From Chrysaora quinquecirrha (taxonomy: Eukaryota; Cnidaria; Scyphozoa; Semaeostomeae; Pelagiidae): 64,000 bases of DNA. How positions within the stretch are numbered: the first letter of the stretch is position 1; each line of letters opens with the position of its first letter. The notes below the pieces were generated by a model. The model was not told the origin of the DNA, did not search any database, and worked only from the letters and a program-made list of their open reading frames with translations. The stretch spans positions 216,630 to 280,629 of the forward strand of contig JACTAT010000061.1 of the NCBI GenBank assembly GCA_014526335.1. The letters run 5' to 3'. Position numbers and translations under genes: made by a program. Positions 47,548 to 59,505 of the stretch are shown here, one piece after another.

Positions 47548-48266
47548 TATGAATCAAGGGTCGAAAATTTTGTACGAACAGATTTTCCTAAATCTTGGAA
47601 ACGAGGCTCTTAGTTGAAAAGGTGTATTCGCCCTGATCTGCGAAACGAGCTACTTGTGTGTTGCAACGATTTTCGTCGATCGTCGATTGTCTTAAACTCA
47701 CCGTTATTCACACTGGTAAGTCAGCTTGTTCAGCCGAATGTGGCGAGTCATCTTTTTTCGAGGCGACTTGGCCAGATGTGTGGCGAGTTGGCAATGTAGC
47801 AAGTTGACCTGCTGCCGAAACGACCTAGAGAGGAGTATTCTCAAACCTGTGACTTTTGACTTTTGGTTGCGTACTTCAATGCTCTACCGGCGGCTCCAAG
47901 CCCAGCCAACGGGAGCCCTACTCGTACCAAGCGCTTAAATTTCAATGGCGCTTTTAAGCGGACTTTGTAAGAAACCGAAAACTTAATCTTTCGGACAAAT
48001 CTTTGTATGAAAATTTGATCATCCGAAAGTCTTCGGTTTTAATCTACGACAAACGTTATGTCTGATTAGGACGATTAGGGGTCTGATACTGTGTCATTGG
48101 CCAAATCAGTTAGCGGTTGAGAAATCTAGGACATGTGTTTGGGGCCTTATATGCGGCTCCGTACTGCAGATTCGACTCCCTTCGACTATGCGTCTTTATG
48201 TTTGCCTTCTAACTCTCTTTCAGAACATTGGAAATCGTCCGATTGTGACTACTGTACTGTCCAATC

Positions 48267-51200
48267 ATGCCACGAGGTAAACTAATTTTTGCATTGATCA
48301 TTTTCTTCCTCTTATACACTCTTCTGCCTGTCTTGGGCCTACCTTCTGGGTGTCACTGGAAGAATCCTGCGTATCTAGACTGCAGCAATGCCGGTTTGGA
48401 CCGGCTCCCAAATGATATTCCTAACTCAACAATGTACATCGATCTTTCTGGAAACTCTCATCTGAAATTCAACGAAGATTATTTCTTACGATTTCCTAAG
48501 CTGCAAATGCTTAGTTTGGAAAGATGCTGGCTTAAAGGGCCTATCATATTGCCAAAGTCTTTGAAGCGATTTACCATAAGAGATAATTCATTCAACGAGG
48601 CAACTATACGTAAAACATTTGAAAACGTTTCATCGAGCTTATATTACATTGATATTACTCACAACCAATTAACACTGGAACGCGTTTTGAGATTTTTACC
48701 CAAAACTGTAACTCGCCTTAGAGTTGGAGGTAACATTATGCCTTTGGTACGCAAGGATTATTTTCGCGAATTCAGAAAATTGCGTAATCTGAATTTAGAT
48801 AAGTGCGGGATAGAACGTATTGAAGAAAATTCATTTGACACTTTGGTTCAACTACATGAATTTAGCCTGGCATTCAATAAATTGGAAAGCATTCCAGATA
48901 ATTTGTTCCAGTGTTTAAGAAAGTTGGGAGTTTTGTACCTCGACAATAACAAATTCTCCAAGCCACCAGTTTTCGAAGGTCTCTCAAAACTAGAGACCTT
49001 AAGTCTACATCACAACAGAATCGAAAGACTCCTTCCGACGGACTTTTATAACAAGCAAATAACCCGTTTGCTTCTTAACGATAATCAGATTCGCACGTTT
49101 GACCTGCGGAATACGAATTATCTGAAAATTGTTTTGTCCTATAATCGAATTGAAAGACTCGATGCTTTTGCTTTCAAAGGCCGAAGAGTGCTGACCCATA
49201 TAATGCTACAGAATAATAACATTACACACATATCGCCGTTAGCGTTTAAGGGAATGACTCAGATTTTTTTCCTATATCTTCAGCGAAACAACATCAGCAG
49301 TTTACCAAAAGGCATTTTTAAAAACATGATCGTGAACAATTTGTTTCTCTACGGAAACAATATCAGTTCTATGGATGGGATTTTAGACAACATGAGATCA
49401 CCGCCTATGTTGTTGCTGTTGTTTTCAAACCCTTCACTCAAGAGCATAAAGCTCTGGGATTACCGTACCATGTCGAATGATTCTAGTATTTACGTAAGTT
49501 GCGATAGATTCAAACAAATTGCTGGCTTTGGGGATTTCAGAGTTAATATAAACTGCTTTCCGTCTGTGTATTTTTCAATACGTTTGCGAGATGCAAGTTT
49601 GGCAAGAGATGGCTTCAAGTGTACTTTAAGCTATAAGACGCGAATGTATTCATGTACCCTTGCCCCTGGGTGTTACACAGACCTTCGCAGCTGCCCCTAT
49701 GGATGCTGCAAACAGTGTCCTGCTGGATCGTTCTATCAAGACGATCTTGCAATGACGTACTGCAAGCCTTGTCCTGCCGGACAATATGTACCCCCTAGTA
49801 GATCCCCAGGCAAAAGCCCGTTGGAATGCTTGACGTGTCCGGATGGAACAAAGAAGAATCACCCGCCGGTTATCGAGCTTGTAAATGCTTGGACGGCTTC
49901 GCTCGCACAGATCGCTTTGGAAAGTGCAACAAATGTAGTCAACGTGGCATAGAATGTCGTCGTGATTATCCTGAGCTGCTTAAAGACTATTGGTGGATTT
50001 GGCATGATGGATCTCCTTCAAACTCAACTTGTAAAAAGTCGTTTGTTGCTTTCATGAAAAATCTTGACATAAAAAACAACGAATATGATAGAGCTACAAG
50101 TAGTTTTTCATGTGCATTGCCACAACCTCATCGCTGCCCTGTTAAAGGATCTTGTCTTGGCGGTGTCGATGCAACATGCTTAAGTAACTACACAGGTATA
50201 TTATGCTCCGTTTGTGAAAAAGGATACAGTAGGCAGTTCCAGAAATGCGTAAAATGCCCGAAACCGGTTTATGCAATACTTCAATTCATTGGCTACATAA
50301 CACTTTTCGTTTTCATTTGTTTGCTTGTATCCTGGACAGACAAAATCAAAGTAAAAATTGACGAAGATTACACGAGGACATTTGCTGATATTGTATTATC
50401 AAACTTGAAGATTTTGCTTGGCTTTTACCAAGTATTGATAGTGATAATCCATGCATTTTCAAACGTGAATTGGCCACATTCCTTGAAAAAGACAATCGGC
50501 ATATTCCAATTCGTTCAACTTGAAGTATTCCGAATTCCCTCTCTTCGTTGTTTAAAACCAGAATGGGGCCTAAATTCCATTCATGAATTCTGGATTGCTC
50601 TGATTGGAACGGCGGCATTTCCTATTGTTATTCTCGCGTATCTTGCAGTAAAAGTGGCCTATTTATATTTTGCTGAAACACTACACGCAAATTTCATTCG
50701 GCGAAGCAGAGTTTGTAAAAGAAATTGCTTTCGAGTCCTTGTGTTGTTTTTCTTTGTAACTTATCCTCTGACGGCGCAGAGGATTGTTCAGGTTCTGCCA
50801 ATAAGCTGCCATAACATATGCACCAGCATGAAAAATGGTAAATGCCTGCACCAGCTTTCCTACTTGAAGTCTGACTACAGCGTCAAATGTTTGTCGTTAT
50901 CCGGTTCAAGTCGTTTGACTCTTGTTTTTGCGTACGTTGCAATCATAATTCCAGTAGGCCTGCCATTACTACTTTTTTGTTTGTTACTGAAGTATATACC
51001 TGATAGTAAAAAGCAGGAAGATGCTGTTAATATTCAAGAGGAAAATGAATTCCTAATTACTGTGGAGAGTAACAGAAATGAGGAAAGCGGATTGCAGTTT
51101 GCATTGAAATTTTTATATGAGAATTACGATTCTGTAAACCGATACTGGGAGCCATTGGAGATGATTTGGAAGCTTATAATGACAGCGGGAGTGACTTTGT

Positions 51201-51610
51201 TCATTGGGTATTACAAGACGGGAATGGGTACCACAATTGTGGTCGCTGGGTTCTTTGCTATTCTGCATGCGTTCAGACGACCTATGAGGGATTCTTTTGA
51301 GAATATCTTGCAACTTCTATCTTTATCAATCATACCAATAAACCTCTGCCTCGGAGTCATTTTGAAATCAAATGACATTGCAAATGATGACGCAAGGCTT
51401 CGACCAAACGATGACAACGCTGCCATTGGCTATCTACTTGTCATCCTTAATCTCTTTGTTCTTCTATTGGTTATCATTCGCCTGGTATACAGCGTCGGTA
51501 AAGCATCAAGTAATCTATGTACAGCTACTGATAAGTGCTTTCATCGTGTTTGCTGCTGTTTCTTCAAAACGAGGCGGGCCGAAAATCAGAGAGTTCTTCT
51601 TTTAGAATGA
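48267..51610 (+). pseudogene. LRR multi-pass gene, copy 3, frame broken (likely sequence error)
   Basis: Full-length homolog of copy 4, almost identical after residue 70. Four one-base losses occur within about 210 bases, all in C or G runs: C4 to C3, C5 to C4 and G4 to G3 near 49657-49670 (net in frame, removing one cysteine), and C4 to C3 near 49862, which shifts the frame. No other lesion is present in 3.3 kb and the stop is in place. This is what homopolymer undercalling looks like, so the gene may be intact in the animal. Domain order is as in copy 1. The N-terminus has its own variants (CHWKNPAYLDC, GNSHLKFNEDYF). Confidence 0.88.
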
Positions 51611-53331
51611 CTGTGGGAATGATTGACAAATGGAAGGAAGTAAAATGATAGTGAATGGAAGATTTCCAAGCTAAAAAGACTTCTTTAAGCAGTTTTTAAT
51701 AAGACTTAAGATTCTAACTCGCGTCTGCAAAATACACAGTTTTTACTTAGATAGCTAGTTACGTTAAAAGAACCCAATGAAATAAATACTCGCAAAGGAA
51801 TATCGAGTAGCTTAATTGTTCAGTTCTTTCAGTTCTTCATCTTCTGACACTGCACCTTAAAAAACACGTGTCCAGAATCAAAAACATACAGGCAAACGAG
51901 AGTGACCCTTTTCTTTTCGAAATGTTGATGATGATGATGATGGCCTAGGCACAGCAGCTGATGCTGTGCTTCACAGCAATACTATCTATCTAGTGTCATC
52001 TTAAGGTTTGTATCTTAGTTTTGAGCTTGCAAATAATACATACTGCTTCTATGATGGAAAATTTAGTATATTGTTGCCCTATATCCGTTTTTATTACCAT
52101 ATTTCCCTTCCAAGCATTCTAGAAATATGCTGCTTGCTGCTGGCTCGACTTTTCACTTTTACCGCCAAAATGCTTCGTAAGTTCCAGGCCCCGCTAGGGG
52201 CTTCGCGTCTCTGTAAAAGGCGGAATCAGGAACTTGTGGAACTTGAATTAGAACGGAATATTTATTATGAATTTTTACACCTCGAATATTCAAACAAACT
52301 TTTTGATTTCTTATTTTGACCTGGTATTTAGAAACAGCTGTCCCAACTGTGGCGTTTTAACAAGCATAGTTCACTAAAATAACGAGGAAGACTTTGGTTT
52401 TAAAACCTCAAAAAACTTTTGTTTGTTTCGGTCTGTTAGTAATCCTTTCTTATTCTAATAATCAAAACAAAGGAAAGAATGTAAACCTTCAGACATCTTT
52501 GTTTTGCAAAGTGTACTGTATCCACGCAATTACAGGCAAAAGCGCACCATTACATCAGGGATTGCATGAACACGGGATCAAGATTTGTGTTGTCACATGT
52601 TGCAAGGCAATTCAATTTCCATAAATAATATTGGTGTTTACTGTTAGAGGTAAGGTTATTTTCTGCATTTTTCAAATTACATTTCATGTTGTCAATATGC
52701 TTTTATGATTCTCGTCCTAAATTATGGCTCTCCCGCTTAACAGTTGGAATAAAATACGAGAAGGGAGTAATCGAGTTTGCAAATGACAATAAGCAAAGCA
52801 ACCAAGCAAGGGGCAGATTGATTATCTTATTGAAATACGTTGTCTTGATTATATATCAACTCAGATGCTTGTGTGATTGATTTTAGTACCTCAGTTTTCA
52901 GTACAAATTAAAAATAGCGTGAGCCTGAACAATAAATGCTTAAACAGAAAACAGAGATTACTGACCAGTCCTTAGCCCAGACCGTTCAAACAATCAAACA
53001 TTGTTGGTCAAACATTTGAGATTTACTGTACTTTTCAAGCAATGTTTGACCGTTTGGGCACGTTGCGAAACAATGGTTGATAAGCAGAATTCGGCCAGCA
53101 CAAACTATTGGACGAACAATGTTTTGCGAGACGGTCAAGGTGAAGGGCCCCAGGTCAAGCATTTTGTCCGATAGGCAAATCGCAAATGTTTGACCAACAA
53201 TTTTTGATCCTTTGGCCAGGGCCTTAGGGATTGAGTACATCATAAAGTAGCTTTCGCTTTGCTACCTTGATTACGTATTAATTTACAATCGTTTAGATCC
53301 AAAAATTGTTTATGATTTCGATTATTATTAT
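51611..53331. repeat. 3' flank of copy 3
   Basis: Shared flank as after copy 1, including the decayed RKFQAPL/CPNC segment (about 51884-52916) and the CAAACATT element at 52986-53241. A full-length 37194-type TIR element (53332-53657) follows. Confidence 0.8.
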
Positions 53332-53657
53332 GATTTACGAAAGTTTGTTCGTACAAAAATTATGACCCCAGATTGAGATTGAGCATCTTCGTGTTAGTGT
53401 TTAGGCAAATTTTTACTTCTCTTTTCCCCCTCTTTTCATTAAAATGTTGATTGTATGGCGTTTTAAAGTTTGAGGGATTTGACCATGAAAAATGACTGGT
53501 GTTAAATTTCACCCCTATCAAATCTTTTATAAGTTTTCAAACCTTAAATCGCTATAAAATCAACATAAGCCCGTAAAAATTTCCCTCAACACTAAAATGA
53601 AGACGCTCAATCTGAATCAAGGGTCGAAAATTTTGTACGAACAGATTTTCCTAAATC
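53332..53657. mobile_element. Second copy of the ~320 bp TIR element
   Basis: Almost identical to 37194-37517 and in the same place relative to the next gene, so it was duplicated with the unit. Confidence 0.8.
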
Positions 53658-54313
53658 TTGGAAACGAGGCTCTTAGTTGAAAAGGTGTATTCGCCCTGAT
53701 TTGCGAAACGAGCTACTTCTGTATTGCAACGATTTTCGTCGATCGTCGATTGTCTTAAACTCACCGTTAATCACACTGGTAAGTCACCCTGTTCTGTCGA
53801 ATGTGGCGAGTCATCTTTTGTCGAGGCGACTTGGCCAGATTTGTGGCGAATCTGCAATGTGGCGAGTTGACCTGCTGCCGAAACGACCTGGAGAGGAGTA
53901 GTCTCAAACCTGTGACTTTTGACTTTTGGTTGCGTACTTCAATGCTCTACCGGCGGCTGCCAGCCCTACTCGTACCAATTGCTTAAATTTCAATGGCGCT
54001 GTAAGTGGACTTTGTAAGAAACCGAAAACTTAATCGTTCGGACAAAACTTTGTATGCAAATTTGATGGTCCGAAAGTCTTCGGTTTTAATGTACGACAGA
54101 TGTTATGTCTGATTAGGACGATTAGGGGTCTGATACTCTGTCATTGGCCAAATCAGTTAGCGGTTGAGAAATCTAGGACATGTGTTTGGGGCCTTATATG
54201 CGGCTCCGTACTGCAGATTCGACTCCCTTCGACTATACGTCTTTATATTTGACTCTTAACTCTCTTTCAGAACATTGGAAATCGTCCGATTGTGACTACT
54301 GTACTGTCCAATC

Positions 54314-57300
54314 ATGCCACGAGGTAAACTAATTTTTGCATTGATCATTTTCTTCCTCTTATACACTCTTCTGCCTGTCTTGGGCCTTCCTTATGGGTGT
54401 CACTGGAAGACACCTGTGTACCTAGACTGCAGCAATGCCGGTTTGGACAGGTTCCCAAATGATATTCCTAACTCAACAATGTACATCGATCTTTCTGGAA
54501 ACTCTCAGCTGAATTTAAACGAAGATTATTTCTTACGATTTCCTAAGCTGCAAATGCTTAGTTTGGAAAGATGCTGGCTTAAAGGGCCTATCATATTGCC
54601 AAAGTCTCTGAAGCGATTTACCATAAGAGATAATTCATTCAACGAGGCAACTATACGTAAAACATTTGAAAACGTTTCATCGAGCTTATATTACATTGAT
54701 ATTACTCACAACCAATTAACACTGGAACGCGTTTTGAGATTTTTACCCAAAACTGTAACTCGCCTTAGAGTTGGAGGTAACATTATGCCTTTGGTACGCA
54801 AGGATTATTTTCGCGAATTCAGAAAATTGCGTAATCTGAATTTAGATAAGTGCGGGATAGAACATATTGAAGAAAATTCATTTGACACTTTGGTTCAACT
54901 ACATGAATTTAGCCTGGCATTCAATAAATTGGAAAGCATTCCAGATAATTTGTTCCAGTGTTTAAGAAAGTTGGGAGTTTTGTACCTCGACAATAACAAA
55001 TTCTCCAAGCCACCAGTTTTCGAAGGTCTCTCAAAACTAGAGACCTTAAGTCTACATCACAACAGAATCGAAAGACTCCTTCCGACGGACTTTTATAACA
55101 AGCAAATAACCCGTTTGCTTCTTAACGATAATCAGATTCGCACGTTTGACCTGCGGAATACGAATTATCTGAAAATTGTTTTGTCTTATAATCGAATTGA
55201 AAGACTCGATGCTTTTGCTTTCAAAGGCCGAAGAGTGCTGACCCATATAATGCTACAGAATAATAACATTACACACATATCGCCGTTAGCGTTTAAGGGA
55301 ATGACTCAGATTTTTTTCCTATATCTTCAACGAAACAACATCAGCAGTTTACCAAAAGGCATTTTTAAAAACATGATCGTGAACAATTTGTTTCTCTACG
55401 GAAACAATATCAGTTCTATGGATGGGATTTTAGACAACATGAGATCACCGCCTATGTTGTTGCTGTTGTTTTCAAACCCTTCACTCAAGAGCATAAAGCT
55501 CTGGGATTACCGTACCATGTCGAATGATTCTAGTATTTACGTGAGTTGCGATAGATTCAAACAAATTGCTGGCTTTGGGGATTTCAGAGTTAATATAAAC
55601 TGCTTTCCGTCTGTGTATTTTTCAATACGTTCGCGAGATGCAAGTTTGGCAAGAGATGGCTTCAAGTGTACTTTAAGCTATAAGACGCGAACGTATTCAT
55701 GTACCCCTTGCCCCCTGGGGTGTTACACAGACCTTCGCAGCTGCCCCGATGGATGCTGCAAACAGTGTCCTGCTGGATCGTTCTATCAAGACGATCTTGC
55801 AATGACGTACTGCAAGCCTTGTCCTGCCGGACAATATGTACCCCCTAGTAGATCCCCAGGCAAAAGCCCGTTGGAATGCTTGACGTGTCCGGATGGAACA
55901 AAGAAGAATCACCCCGCCGGTTATCGAGCTTGTAAATGCTTGGACGGCTTCGCTCGCACAGATCGCTTTGGAAAGTGCAACAAATGTAGTCAACGTGGCA
56001 TAGAATGTCGTCGTGATTATCCTGAGCTGCTTAAAGACTATTGGTGGATTTGGCATGATGGATCTCCTTCAAACTCAACTTGTAAAAAGTCGTTTGTTGC
56101 TTTCATGAAAAATCTTGACATAAAAAACAACGAATATGATAGAGCTACAAGTAGTTTTTCATGTGCACTGCCACAACCTCATCACTGCCCTGTGAAAGGA
56201 TCGTGTCTTGGCGGTGTCGATGCAACATGCTTAAGTAACTACACAGGTATATTATGCTCTGTTTGTGAAAAAGGATACAGTAGGCAGTTCCAGAAATGCG
56301 TAAAATGCCCGAAACCAGTTTATGCAATACTGCAATTCATTGGCTACATAACACTTTTCGTTTTCATTTGTTTGCTTGTATCCTGGACTGACAAAATCAA
56401 AGTAAAAATTGACGAAGATTACACGAGGACATTTGCTGATATTGTATTATCAAACTTGAAGATTTTGCTTGGCTTTTACCAAGTGTTAATAGTGATAATC
56501 CATGCTTTTTCAGACGTGAATTGGCCACATTCCTTGAAAAAGACAATCGGCATATTCCAATTCGTTCAACTTGAAGTATTCCGAATTCCCTCTCTTCGTT
56601 GTTTGAAGCCAGAATGGGGGCTAAATTCCATTCATGAATTCTGGATTGCTCTGATTGGAACGGCGGCATTTCCTATTGTTATTCTCGCGTATCTTGCAGT
56701 AAAAGTGGCCTATTTATATTTTGCTGAAACACTACACGCAAATTTCATTCGGCGAAGCAGAGTTTGTAAAAGAAATTGCTTTCGAGTCCTTGTGTTGTTT
56801 TTCTTTGTAACTTATCCTCTGACGGCGCAGAGGATTGTTCAGGTTCTGCCAATAAGCTGCCATAACATATGCACCAGCATGAAAAATGGTAAATGCTTGC
56901 ACCAGCTTTCCTACTTGAAGTCTGACTACAGCGTCAAATGTTTGTCGTTATCCGGTTCAAGTCGTTTGACTCTTGTTTTTGCGTACGTTGCAATCATAAT
57001 TCCAGTAGGCCTGCCATTACTACTTTTTTGTTTGTTACTGAAGTATATACCTGATAGTAAAAAGCAGGAAGATGCTGTTAATATTCAAGAGGAAAATGAA
57101 TTCCTAATTACTGTGGAGAGTAACAGAAGCGAGGAAAGCGGATTGCAGTTTGCATTGAAATTTTTATATGAGAATTACGATTCTGGAAACCGATACTGGG
57201 AGCCATTGGGGATGATTCGGAAGCTTATAATGACCGCGGGAGTGACTTTGTTCATTGGTTATTTCAAGACGGGAATAGGTACCACAATTGTGGTCGCTGG

Positions 57301-57661
57301 GTTCTTTGCTGTTCTACATGCGTTCAGACGGCCTATGAGGGATTCTTTTGAGAATATCTTGCAACTTCTATCTTTATCAATCATACCAATAAACCTCTGC
57401 CTCGGAGTCATTTTGAAATCAAATGACATTGCAAATGATGACGCAAGGCTTCGACCTAACGATGACAACGCTGCCATTGGCTATCTACTTGTCATCCTTA
57501 ATCTCTTTGTTCTTCTATTGGTTATCATTCGCCTGGTATACAGCGTCGGTAAAGCATCAAGTAATCTATGTACAGCTGCTGATAAGTGCTTTCATCGTGT
57601 TTGCTGCTGTTTCTTCAAAACGAGGCGGGTAGAAAATCAGAGAGTTCTTCTTCTAGAATGA
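54314..57661 (+). CDS. LRR, cysteine-rich, multi-pass membrane protein, copy 4
   Basis: Intact 1115-residue single-exon frame and the best reference copy. It has a signal peptide (MPRGKLIFALIIFFLLYTLL), an LRR N-cap (CHWKTPVYLDC), leucine-rich repeats to about residue 400, and a GCC2/GCC3-like stalk. Predicted membrane segments lie near residues 668-688, 705-735, 775-803, 822-840, 885-910, 966-985, 987-1004, 1012-1034 and 1054-1078. The conserved WEPLGMIRKLIMTAGV and HAFRRPMRDS motifs sit in the last third. It ends in a Cys/Arg tail (CCCFFKTRR). No kinase or TIR domain is visible, so signalling would have to go through the membrane part or partners. Function unknown. Confidence 0.92.
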   Translation: MPRGKLIFALIIFFLLYTLLPVLGLPYGCHWKTPVYLDCSNAGLDRFPNDIPNSTMYIDLSGNSQLNLNEDYFLRFPKLQMLSLERCWLKGPIILPKSLKRFTIRDNSFNEATIRKTFENVSSSLYYIDITHNQLTLERVLRFLPKTVTRLRVGGNIMPLVRKDYFREFRKLRNLNLDKCGIEHIEENSFDTLVQLHEFSLAFNKLESIPDNLFQCLRKLGVLYLDNNKFSKPPVFEGLSKLETLSLHHNRIERLLPTDFYNKQITRLLLNDNQIRTFDLRNTNYLKIVLSYNRIERLDAFAFKGRRVLTHIMLQNNNITHISPLAFKGMTQIFFLYLQRNNISSLPKGIFKNMIVNNLFLYGNNISSMDGILDNMRSPPMLLLLFSNPSLKSIKLWDYRTMSNDSSIYVSCDRFKQIAGFGDFRVNINCFPSVYFSIRSRDASLARDGFKCTLSYKTRTYSCTPCPLGCYTDLRSCPDGCCKQCPAGSFYQDDLAMTYCKPCPAGQYVPPSRSPGKSPLECLTCPDGTKKNHPAGYRACKCLDGFARTDRFGKCNKCSQRGIECRRDYPELLKDYWWIWHDGSPSNSTCKKSFVAFMKNLDIKNNEYDRATSSFSCALPQPHHCPVKGSCLGGVDATCLSNYTGILCSVCEKGYSRQFQKCVKCPKPVYAILQFIGYITLFVFICLLVSWTDKIKVKIDEDYTRTFADIVLSNLKILLGFYQVLIVIIHAFSDVNWPHSLKKTIGIFQFVQLEVFRIPSLRCLKPEWGLNSIHEFWIALIGTAAFPIVILAYLAVKVAYLYFAETLHANFIRRSRVCKRNCFRVLVLFFFVTYPLTAQRIVQVLPISCHNICTSMKNGKCLHQLSYLKSDYSVKCLSLSGSSRLTLVFAYVAIIIPVGLPLLLFCLLLKYIPDSKKQEDAVNIQEENEFLITVESNRSEESGLQFALKFLYENYDSGNRYWEPLGMIRKLIMTAGVTLFIGYFKTGIGTTIVVAGFFAVLHAFRRPMRDSFENILQLLSLSIIPINLCLGVILKSNDIANDDARLRPNDDNAAIGYLLVILNLFVLLLVIIRLVYSVGKASSNLCTAADKCFHRVCCCFFKTRRVENQRVLLLE

Positions 57662-57887
57662 CTGTGGGAATGACTGACAAATGGAAGGAAGTAAAAGAAT
57701 AGTGAATGGAAGATTTCCAAGCTAAAAATACTTGTTTAAGCAGTTTTTAATAAGACTTAAGATTCTAACTCGCGTCTGCAAAATACACAGTTTTTACTTA
57801 GATAGCTAGTTACGTTAAAGGAACCCAATGAAATAAATACTCGCAAAGGAATACCGAGTAGCTTAATTGTTCAGTTCTTTCAGTTCT

Positions 57888-58094
57888 GAGGGTCGTATAG
57901 GGGGGGTCCTTGTTCCCCTGTTCCCTTAGAAAATTATAATTTGTTCCCTTAAGATTTGTAGAATTTTCAGAGTGTTCCCTGAAAAATATGTGCAAAATGT
58001 TCCCTTGTTCCCCTAAATTCATGCAAATGTTCCCTGTTCCCTAAGCCATTTTGGGGCTTGTTCCCATGTTCCCCAGAACCCCTATACGACCCTC
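57888..58094. mobile_element. GAGGG-family MITE, 207 bp, 6-bp TSD
   Basis: Starts GAGGGTCGTATAGGGG and ends CCCCTATACGACCCTC. It is flanked by AGTTCT (57882-57887, 58095-58100). Other array units have the uninterrupted site. The interior repeats TTCCCTTGTTCCCC. Confidence 0.93.
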
Positions 58095-58200
58095 AGTTCT
58101 TCATCTTCTGACACTGCACCTTAAAAAACTGTTGCTTTTCTCAAAATTCTGAAAAAGATTCCCTGCTCCAGGCTGCACGTCTCCAGAATCAAAAACATAC

Positions 58201-58739
58201 ATAGCCCCCCCCCTCGCGGGACTTGATATTTTAATTCAGGTGCATCGGAAGCGGGGTCTCGAATTATTTCGAAAACAATAGTGTGATGTCATAAAATCAT
58301 TGCGAAGCCGAATACTTGTTTATTGTTTAGCATCCCCCCCCCCAAATCTGAGATTCCTTCCAACGGGCTTGAAACTTCAGAGTAACTACAGCTTTTTCTT
58401 TTTATTACTCTCTGAAGTAGTTATAGTACATCACCTACCACAACGGCTAATCGCGCCCTTTTGTGCTTTCAGTAGACAATTACGCAAAAGTTGGCAGTCG
58501 CTTGTTTCACGCAATGCATGATAGGAGGATGTCCCTGAGTTCCACATGGCTACAATATCGGTCAAAACAAATCCTGTCGCTATGCGTATATAGGTATGCG
58601 TGCATGCGTAACTCTAGGAACATACGGCCCCAATCTTCTGCGGAATCGTCTATTCGAAGACCTTAGCATTCTTACAATACCGGAGTGACTTCATATCGGA
58701 TTACTTATCATACCAGTTACCAAGATTTAAGCTTCTACT
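58201..58739. other. Sequence beyond the array edge, no gene seen
   Basis: Starts with a C-rich run right at the duplication boundary. It contains short A/T-rich and C-run segments but no convincing exon or repeat. Confidence 0.4.
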
Positions 58740-58956
58740 TAGGGTTGTTTAGGGGGGTTACCATTTTCCCCGTTTCCCTTGACAAAATTTCTTTTTCCCC
58801 CTGAGTTTTTAGGCTTATTTTCAGACTGATAGTCAAGCGTACAGTTTCTCTGGTTCCCGATGTTCCCTTTTTCTCTTTTAATTTTGGCCTAATTCCCTTG
58901 TTCACTGGTTACATTTCGCATGTTTCCTTGTTCCCCGGAACCCCTAAGCTACCCTC
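58740..58956. mobile_element. GAGGG-family MITE, 217 bp, 6-bp TSD
   Basis: Starts TAGGGTTGTTTAGGGG and ends CCCCTAAGCTACCCTC. It is flanked by TCTACT (58734-58739, 58957-58962). The interior TTCCC repeats match 57888-58094. Confidence 0.85.
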
Positions 58957-59505
58957 TCTACTAAGCCCTACTAAGAAGTCATTGTCGGTCTTCCTTGTTT
59001 TCCGTTATCGAAAAGAATCCGATATCGTGTGAATGGGGCCTTATTTCAAAAATTAGAAACTCCTTTTACTGGTATTCATGGGTATTCACTCGGTACTCAC
59101 TGGAACTGGTACTGAGTCTAAGTCTTAATATTTAGTTTTTAACAGAAACAATACAGTAAGGATATGATATAAAGTGCTGTAACAATTCATTACATGCAAA
59201 TGTATACATACAAGTACCACAGCATAAAAGAAAATTTGAAACTCAATATCATACTCGCCATATGAAGCAACCATGGTGCAATCGCTTTATGCAAAATTTC
59301 TACAAAAATGGTTATATACATATACAGAAAGTGTTTAGCAGAGGATTTCTATCAAAGCTTTTGTTCTATCAAAAGAGGGATTCAAGTAAGCTACACCGAG
59401 CTACACGAGTTGTCATCGATTAGTTATATTTACAATTACAAAACAATATAGCTGCTGAGTGACTGGTAAATAAGCGATACAGCTTCTCTGAACCTCTATA
59501 TCGAT

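Larger units (their letters stand above)
31650..58200 (+). repeat. Tandem array of four ~6 kb units
   Basis: Each unit has about 450 bases of leader, one LRR/multi-pass gene, and 1.5-2 kb of shared 3' flank. Start-to-start distances are 9431, 6725 and 6047 bases. Subtracting the identified insertions (3363 plus 6; 854 plus 51) leaves a native period of about 6.0 kb. The last unit ends abruptly at AAAAACATAC (58200), where other units continue into GGCAAACGAG. Confidence 0.92.
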
